Source: Henriciella sp. (GTDB lineage: Bacteria; Pseudomonadota; Alphaproteobacteria; Caulobacterales; Hyphomonadaceae). Taken from it: a DNA stretch of 46,293 nt. The translations under genes and the position numbers were made by a program. The notes under the pieces were generated by a model. That model made no database searches and had not been told where the DNA came from. It was given only the letters and a program-made list of their open reading frames with translations. The DNA lies in contig JABSQB010000023.1 in assembly GCA_013214545.1 (NCBI GenBank), forward strand, positions 1 through 46,293. Direction: 5' to 3'. This document shows positions 40,710-46,293 of this stretch, piece after piece (the stretch's first letter is position 1; every line of letters begins with the position of its first letter).

Positions 40710-43403
40710 TTAATCCGTCGGCGGCGTGCCGAGTTTTTCACGAAATACTGCAGTTACACTGTCGCAGGTCGATTGCAGTTGCCGGGAGAGCGTCTCGAAA
40801 TCCGGGCTGTCGACCGCACGGCAAAGACGGTCCTTCAGCCCCTGCGACAGATCAGCTTCCGAAATCGAACCCCCATGCGCCATACGTTGGACCTGCTGCA
40901 ACGCCTGCAAAAAGGCGAAGGCTCCTGACAAGGTTTGATAGGTCTGATCCGACCACTCTCCGGTCTGCGCCAATTGCTCAAGCGCGAGGCTGAGTTCGGG
41001 GTGCAGGGCTTGCGGCGCATCGGCAGTCAGAATGGAGTGCTGGGTCACAAATTCCAGATCAACCAGTCCGCCATCACACATTTTCAGATCCCAGCGTCCT
41101 GCCGCGGGTTTGTCGCGATAGAGGCGCGCACGCATTTCGAGAATATCTCGCGTTCGGGCGCCGTGATCGCCAGTTTGAATCACCTGTTCAGCGAGGTTCG
41201 CGATCCGCTCCCCAAGCTTGCTGTCCCCGGACAAGGCTCTGAGCCGGGTCAGCGCCATATGCTCCCAGGTCCAGGCATCGCTCTGATGGTAGCTCTCAAA
41301 TGAGGAGATCGATGTTGCCACCGGCCCCGCCCGGCCGGATGGCCGCAGGCGCATGTCGACTTCGTAAAGTCGTCCTTCCCCGGTCTCAGCCGACAGCGCA
41401 GTGATCAGACGCTGCGTAAAACGCGTGAACCATTTTTGCGCGCCATCGCTGTCGTCGGGATCATAAATGACCAATAGATCGAGGTCCGATCCGGCGGTCA
41501 TTTCGCGCCCGCCAAGCTTGCCTAAGCCCACGACAGACCAGGTCCCTGGCGGCGGATCAAAACGGCGTATGGTTTCGAACTCAGCGAGCCGGCTCATCAG
41601 CTCGATGCAAGTATCCGCCAATTCGGTCCAGGCCGCTGCCGCATCGCGCGCTTTGATTTGGCCGTGCAAGAGTTGATGCCCGATCAGAAACGCGCGCTCG
41701 CCTTGCCAACGGCGGACCAGCTCCATGCCAGTCTCGAAATCAGTATCCGGATCAATCGACGGCGTTTCCTTGCGATCGGACACAAATAGGAGTGCTTCGA
41801 GCAAGCCGGGGCGCCTCGCTAGAATGTCAGCAATCCTAGGCGCGATCGCCAGAGTCGTGACCAGGTCATCCATGAGAGCAGTCTCAGCAACCAGCATGGA
41901 AAGCACTTGGACGCCCGATCTCAGGCCCTCAAAGAAGCGGCTGAAACGGCGAAAGGCTTCATCAGGTTCACCCGTTTTTCCCATGGCCGCCAGCAGGTCT
42001 GGCAAGATCGCGGTCAGCAGTTCCCGCCCCCGTGTGGTTCGCGTTGCAGGCGTGCGCCCGCGGTGCCACTGCCGGATGGTTTCAATGACCAGATCAGGCG
42101 TTTTGAACCCCAGGTCGTGCAGGGTGCGCACCGTTTCGGGATCATTGTCGACACCGGTGAAGACGAGATTTCCATCAACAGCGTTCTGGCTTTTCTGAGC
42201 TTCCTCTGCAAACAATGCGCGATAGTGATCGTGCACGCATTTGCGCGTGTCTCTGAGTTCGCGATCGAACTTGTCGAGCGAAGAATATCCACATAGAGCC
42301 GCCACCGCCGCGCGCCGGTTTTCAAAGCTTGGCAGCGTATGGGTTTGCGCATCTTCGAGCATCTGGACCCGGTGCTCGACGATCCGCAGCGCGGCATAGG
42401 CTTCCGCGAGTTCAGACGCTGCAGACGCTTCCACTGCGCCGAGGTCGACCAGACGCTGCATCCCCTCCAGCGTGCCACGCACACGCAAGCTCGGATTTCG
42501 ACCGCCAAGAATGATCTGCTGGGTTTGGACAAAGAACTCGATCTCGCGAATTCCGCCCGGGCCGAGTTTGACATCCGGCGCCGGGTCTTCGAGGGATTGC
42601 GCGCCGACCTTCGCGTTGATCATGTTCTTGATCGCGTGCACGTCGGCGATTGCCCAATAATCTAGGTGCCGGCGCCAGACGAAGGGCTCTAGCGCGGAGA
42701 TAAAGGCCTGCCCCGCGGCTTGATCGCCAGCCGCGGTTCGGCCTTTGATCCAGACCATGCGCTCCCAGTTCTGGCCAACGCTTTCATAATAGAGTTCCGC
42801 GCGGCGGGTAGAGACCGCGACCGGCGTTGAACTTGGATCGGGTCGCAGACGCAAGTCGGTGCGAAACACGTACCCGGCGGGCGTGCGGTCATCGAGCAGT
42901 GAGATCACGCTGCGGACACATCGAATGGCCGCGTCTGCCGGTTCGCGTTCGCCACCTTCGAACCTGTCTGGATCGAAAAAGACGGCGATGTCTATGTCGC
43001 TGGAATAATTGAGCTCATAAGCCCCCATCTTACCGAGCGCAACAGCGAACAATCCGTCTCCTGAAAGCCCGCGCTGAAGCAAGGCATTGCTCATTGCTGC
43101 GCCGAGCGCGGCATCCGCAAACTCTGTGATATGACGCGTTGTCTGCGCGAGCGGAAACTGTCCGCAGAGATCGCCCGCGGCAATCGCCAGATGTGCTTGT
43201 TTCTTTGCGAAGCGAAGGAGGTTCGCGGGATCATCGGCGCCGCCCGCAACGGCGGTGCAGAGCTCAAATGCCTCTTGCAGTAGAGCCTCGGGGTCGGCGG
43301 CGCCTTCAACGCTCTGCGCTAGGCCAGCAATGTAAGGCGCATGCTCTGACGCGGCTGCAATCGCGGCCAAGGGCTCATTTGTGAGGGCATCAGGTCGGAG
43401 CAA
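40710..43403 (-). CDS. glnE: bifunctional glutamine synthetase adenylyltransferase/deadenylase
   Basis: An 897-residue regulator that adds AMP to, and removes it from, glutamine synthetase in response to PII and glutamine. Both nucleotidyltransferase domains are complete: VALGKMGAYELNYSSDIDIA (N-terminal, deadenylase) and VGLGKLGGREMTAGSDLDLL (C-terminal, adenylyltransferase). It is somewhat shorter at the N-terminus than the E. coli protein. The TTG start at 43403 has AGGAT upstream and is only 8 nt past the histidine kinase stop, so it is co-transcribed with the two-component genes. Confidence 0.96.
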   Translation of the reverse strand: MLRPDALTNEPLAAIAAASEHAPYIAGLAQSVEGAADPEALLQEAFELCTAVAGGADDPANLLRFAKKQAHLAIAAGDLCGQFPLAQTTRHITEFADAALGAAMSNALLQRGLSGDGLFAVALGKMGAYELNYSSDIDIAVFFDPDRFEGGEREPADAAIRCVRSVISLLDDRTPAGYVFRTDLRLRPDPSSTPVAVSTRRAELYYESVGQNWERMVWIKGRTAAGDQAAGQAFISALEPFVWRRHLDYWAIADVHAIKNMINAKVGAQSLEDPAPDVKLGPGGIREIEFFVQTQQIILGGRNPSLRVRGTLEGMQRLVDLGAVEASAASELAEAYAALRIVEHRVQMLEDAQTHTLPSFENRRAAVAALCGYSSLDKFDRELRDTRKCVHDHYRALFAEEAQKSQNAVDGNLVFTGVDNDPETVRTLHDLGFKTPDLVIETIRQWHRGRTPATRTTRGRELLTAILPDLLAAMGKTGEPDEAFRRFSRFFEGLRSGVQVLSMLVAETALMDDLVTTLAIAPRIADILARRPGLLEALLFVSDRKETPSIDPDTDFETGMELVRRWQGERAFLIGHQLLHGQIKARDAAAAWTELADTCIELMSRLAEFETIRRFDPPPGTWSVVGLGKLGGREMTAGSDLDLLVIYDPDDSDGAQKWFTRFTQRLITALSAETGEGRLYEVDMRLRPSGRAGPVATSISSFESYHQSDAWTWEHMALTRLRALSGDSKLGERIANLAEQVIQTGDHGARTRDILEMRARLYRDKPAAGRWDLKMCDGGLVDLEFVTQHSILTADAPQALHPELSLALEQLAQTGEWSDQTYQTLSGAFAFLQALQQVQRMAHGGSISEADLSQGLKDRLCRAVDSPDFETLSRQLQSTCDSVTAVFREKLGTPPTD

Positions 43404-43411
43404 ACGGTATC

Positions 43412-44806
43412 CTAGCGCTTCGGTGTAAACGTCAGGGTGGCTTTTAAGCCAGTATCGTCATCTCCGCGAGTCAAAGTGAACGTGCCTGAATGCAGCTCGG
43501 CCACCGCGTCGACCAAGGCCAGCCCAAGGCCCGAGCCGACTTGGGTGCGGGCTTCATCAAGACGAACGAAGCGCTCTTTCACGCGTTCAAGATCGGCTTG
43601 TGGAATGCCCGGGCCGGTATCGGCGACGATGACTTCGATTCGCTCATCTTTCAGCGCAACGTCGAGCTGAATGCTCTGTCCTGATGGTGTGTACTTCACC
43701 GCATTATCAAGCAGGTTGGAAATCGCCTGCGCCATCAATGTGCGGTCGCCGAGCAGTTCCAGTGCCGGTTCGATCCTGGCCGAGAATTCAATCCCTGCAT
43801 CCTCGCAGGCCGGCTCGAACAGCTCCGCCATTTCCTCGCACAGCTTGCTCAGATCCAGCGGAACCAGCTTACCTTCGGCGCCTTCATTGACGCGTGATAG
43901 GCGCAGGATCGCGTTGAATGTGGCCAGGACATTGTCGACCTCTTCAACGGTCTCGCCCAACGTTTCGCGGGCCGTGATCTCGTCGATCGGACCGCGCAGT
44001 CTCGCCTCAAGCTGGTTGCGCAAGCGCGACAGGGGCGACCGTAAATCGTGCGCAATAGAGTCGCCTGCATGACGCGTCGCTGCCATCAGTGTTTCGAGCT
44101 TTTCCAGCATGGCGTTCAATTGCTCGGCCAGGCGATCAAACTCGTCGCCCGACACGCCGACCGGTGCGCGCAGCGAGAGATCGCCGGACATCACGCCTTG
44201 CGCGGTCTTGGTCAGACTCTCAGCCCGGTGCGCCGCATATCGGGCACTGAAGAAGCCGCCCAGCAATGCCAGGATGAAGCCAATCGGCGCGGCCGTCGCC
44301 ACGGCCCGGGTGATCCGATTCACTTGCCTGACGCGCTCATCCATCTTGATGCCAACCAGCATGACACTGTCATCGCCGAGGCGCACGATCAGGCCTTCGA
44401 TCGGAGTGATCGTCGTGCCGCCCTCCGGACCCGGCCGTTCAATCTCGAACGTCACCACGCGCGGTGTGCCATACTCCTCTAGGGGATCGACCGGCATGCG
44501 CGGCATGTCGCCGACAATTGTGCGGCCGTTGGCATCTTCGAATTGGTAGGTGAAATCACGCAGATCGACGAGCACACGTTCAAGCAAGGATTGCTCAAGC
44601 CGCGTCGGTCCGCCTGTGTTCCAGGCGATGGCCAAGGTTCGAAACTCGGCTTCCAGCCTTGCCTTGGCATCTGCGCGCATGGTTCCGACGGTGGCCTGGA
44701 ACAAATAGGCCAAGAGCCCCGCCGAGAACAGCGCGAAGAGAATTGAATAAACGAGCGCTAGCCGAAACGTTGTGGTTCGGACGAACGCGAACGGGCCTGA
44801 TTTCAT
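43412..44806 (-). CDS. two-component sensor histidine kinase
   Basis: A 464-residue membrane kinase. Two helices (about 12-35 and 163-187) flank a periplasmic sensor of about 125 residues. A HAMP domain (RAESLTKTAQGVMSGDLSLR) precedes the dimerisation domain with the phospho-acceptor His in SIAHDLRSPLSRLR. The ATPase domain shows LLDNAVKYTPSG (N box), VADTGPGIPQADL (G1) and GSGLGLALVDAVAELHSG (G2). Its ATG overlaps the response regulator stop (ATGA). The signal it senses is not known, but the neighbour encodes a periplasmic DegP-type protease. Confidence 0.95.
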   Translation of the reverse strand: MKSGPFAFVRTTTFRLALVYSILFALFSAGLLAYLFQATVGTMRADAKARLEAEFRTLAIAWNTGGPTRLEQSLLERVLVDLRDFTYQFEDANGRTIVGDMPRMPVDPLEEYGTPRVVTFEIERPGPEGGTTITPIEGLIVRLGDDSVMLVGIKMDERVRQVNRITRAVATAAPIGFILALLGGFFSARYAAHRAESLTKTAQGVMSGDLSLRAPVGVSGDEFDRLAEQLNAMLEKLETLMAATRHAGDSIAHDLRSPLSRLRNQLEARLRGPIDEITARETLGETVEEVDNVLATFNAILRLSRVNEGAEGKLVPLDLSKLCEEMAELFEPACEDAGIEFSARIEPALELLGDRTLMAQAISNLLDNAVKYTPSGQSIQLDVALKDERIEVIVADTGPGIPQADLERVKERFVRLDEARTQVGSGLGLALVDAVAELHSGTFTLTRGDDDTGLKATLTFTPKR

Positions 44807-45477
44807 GCCTGCAGGCAGTAGCCCGCACCACGCACCGTCTGCAAGAGCGGCTGATCAAATTCTTTGTCGATTTTCGCACGAAGACGCGAAATGTGGACAT
44901 CGATCACATTGGTCTGGGGATCGAAATGATAGTTCCAGACTTTCTCGAGCAACATGGTCCGCGTAACAGTCTGACCCGCATGACGCATCAGATATTCAAG
45001 CAGTTTGAATTCCCGTGGCTGCAGGTCGATCTTGGTATCGCCGCGGGTGACTTTGCGAGCCAGCAAATCCATTTCGAGATCGCCAACCTTGAGCACCGTC
45101 ACTGGAGGCTCGCCAGAAACCTGACGACGGCCAAGAGCTTCAATCCGCGCGACCAGTTCTTCAGGAGCAAACGGCTTGGATAGGTAGTCATCCGCGCCAA
45201 CCTTCAGACCTTCAACGCGATTGTCGACGTCAGAAAGCGCAGACAGGAACAAGGCCGGTGTGGTGCCACCGCCGTTTCTGAATTCCTCGACCAATTGCAA
45301 ACCAGGCTTTTCTGGCAGCATCCGGTCAACGACGAGTGCATCGAATTGATCTTCGCGTGCGCGGCTCAGACCGCCAACGCCATCTTCTGCAGTCTCAACG
45401 CTATGGCCTGCTTCCGACAGGACTTTTTCGATGAACTGCGCATGTTCGCGATCGTCTTCAATTACCAGGACATGCAT
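44803..45477 (-). CDS. OmpR/PhoB-family response regulator
   Basis: A 224-residue regulator. The receiver has the acidic pair EDD near residues 7-9, the phospho-acceptor Asp in ALVVDRMLPEKPG (about 51), and Lys in DDYLSKPFAPEEL. The winged-helix DNA-binding domain follows (LQPREFKLLEYLMRHAGQTVTR; NVIDVHISRLRAKID). ATG 45477 is preceded by GGAGG. It is the cognate partner of the overlapping histidine kinase and sits 17 nt after the DegP-like gene. Confidence 0.96.
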   Translation of the reverse strand: MHVLVIEDDREHAQFIEKVLSEAGHSVETAEDGVGGLSRAREDQFDALVVDRMLPEKPGLQLVEEFRNGGGTTPALFLSALSDVDNRVEGLKVGADDYLSKPFAPEELVARIEALGRRQVSGEPPVTVLKVGDLEMDLLARKVTRGDTKIDLQPREFKLLEYLMRHAGQTVTRTMLLEKVWNYHFDPQTNVIDVHISRLRAKIDKEFDQPLLQTVRGAGYCLQA

Positions 45478-45493
45478 GTGCAGCCTCCTTTAC

Positions 45494-46293
45494 TTACTCG
45501 TCTTCTTCGACATCGATCGCAACAAATCGAGTGCCCGTGCCTTCAGCCTGAATGGCCAGCAAAAGGCGACTGCGATCGCTCGAACGGACTTCTTCCAACT
45601 CTTCCTCCAGCACATCAATGCTGTCGAGTTTATTGTAGTTAACATCCAGAATCGCCATGCCTTCACGGACGCCAGCGTCATACAGAGCGCTATCAGAATC
45701 GAGATCCGTGATTAGCATGCCCTTCTCGTCATCGCCGAGATCGAGACGTTCACGCGCTTCATCATCCAACGGCGTCAACGTCACACCCAGCGGGCCGCTT
45801 TCATTCTCTTCCGGTTCAGAAGAGCGTGAGGAAGCAAGTGTCGTGACCTGTCCAAGACCTTTGCTGCGGTCGCCAACCGTCACGTCAATGACGCGGCGTT
45901 TGCCGTCCCGATAGATTTCGAACTTGTTCTTGGATCCGACTGCCAAAGCGCCGACCAAGCGAGTCGTGGTGGTCGCATCATCGACCTGAGTCCCATTGAC
46001 CTTGACGATGATGTCACCGCGCTCGAGCCCGGAAACATCGGCCGGGCTATCCTCGGTCACGCTGGACACGATCGCCCCGCGCGTATCGCCGAGTCCAACT
46101 GCATCGGCCATGTCGTCGCTGACATTACCAATCGTGACACCCAGCCAACCGCGAGACACACGGCCTTCATTGATCAGCGTATTCGTGACTTGATCGACAA
46201 GCTCAGATGGAATGGCAAATCCAAGTCCAATCGAAAACAATTTCAGCAAATTTTCCTTCTTTTTCAGGTCAATTATTTTCAATTCATATCCAG
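45494..46293 (-). CDS. DegP/HtrA-type serine protease, C-terminal part (runs off window)
   Basis: Only the end of the protease domain and both PDZ domains are present. GLGFAIPSELVDQV marks the end of the protease domain. PDZ1 begins VSRGWLGVTIGNV and contains SPADVSGLERGDIIVKVNG; PDZ2 begins GPLGVTLTPLDDE and contains YDAGVREGMAILDVN. Such proteins degrade misfolded envelope proteins. Upstream of SIGLGF the frame stays open to the edge but reads ELKIIDLKKKENLLKLF from AT-rich DNA, not the GG-containing strand of the family. A rearrangement or an assembly artefact near 46245 is likely. The catalytic triad would be outside the window. Confidence 0.88.
   Translation of the reverse strand, partial: GYELKIIDLKKKENLLKLFSIGLGFAIPSELVDQVTNTLINEGRVSRGWLGVTIGNVSDDMADAVGLGDTRGAIVSSVTEDSPADVSGLERGDIIVKVNGTQVDDATTTTRLVGALAVGSKNKFEIYRDGKRRVIDVTVGDRSKGLGQVTTLASSRSSEPEENESGPLGVTLTPLDDEARERLDLGDDEKGMLITDLDSDSALYDAGVREGMAILDVNYNKLDSIDVLEEELEEVRSSDRSRLLLAIQAEGTGTRFVAIDVEEDE

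Noticed and set aside
1-46293. tRNA, rRNA or tmRNA genes
   Set aside because: None noticed while reading both strands; hairpins found are accounted for as terminators, operators or repeats. A covariance-model scan would be decisive.

Overview
The window reads as chromosome of a GC-rich alphaproteobacterium, most likely of the Hyphomonadaceae/Maricaulales group. This is inferred from gene content: a very large TonB-dependent receptor, GMC oxidoreductases, methylmalonyl-CoA mutase, a CocE-type hydrolase, an ECF sigma factor with a heavy-metal-sensor-like protein, and many TTG/GTG starts. No rRNA, tRNA or CRISPR array was seen. The left edge lies inside an IS3-family element. The right edge lies inside a DegP-type protease gene whose last bases look foreign.

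Layout. 1-498: end of an IS3-type element that appears to have cut an alpha/beta-hydrolase-like gene. 1442-2953: a YtoQ-family protein, a lipoprotein staphylococcal-type nuclease and a REP-associated tyrosine transposase (RAYT) with Phe at the catalytic Tyr position. 3050-5952: a translationally coupled 3-hydroxyacyl-CoA dehydrogenase and GMC oxidoreductase. 6135-7665: a trimeric autotransporter adhesin gene broken by a frameshift, with competing hairpins in its leader. 8253-10755: a TetR regulator divergent from a CocE/NonD hydrolase. 10739-14134: an ABC-type membrane domain without an ATPase, then membrane and secreted proteins of unknown function, with two good palindromic operators. 14151-16981: a secreted unknown protein and a thiolase, followed by a REP-like inverted repeat.

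18030-20907 is a visibly AT-richer island. It carries a Hanks-type Ser/Thr kinase, a PP2C phosphatase 7 nt downstream, and a small multi-pass membrane protein, between a very GC-rich HTH-like gene and uvrB. It is the best candidate in the window for an undescribed signalling or defence module.

23361-29790 looks like a peptide-uptake locus: an exported S9 peptidase divergent from a 1054-residue TonB-dependent receptor, with a sulfotransferase downstream. 29820-30712 is an isolated lysis pair (M15 endolysin and 3-TM holin) of the phage or gene-transfer-agent type, whose start codon lies in the terminator of the preceding nitronate monooxygenase gene. 31956-38566 is a compact same-strand run: both methylmalonyl-CoA mutase subunits, a methyltransferase, an amidase and a GFA-type zinc protein. 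38563-40661 (minus) holds a Spy/CpxP-like sensor, an anti-sigma-like protein, an ECF sigma factor and an EF-hand protein. 40710-46293 (minus) is a tight operon-like series of DegP protease, OmpR-type regulator, histidine kinase and GlnE, which suggests envelope-stress signalling transcribed together with nitrogen control.
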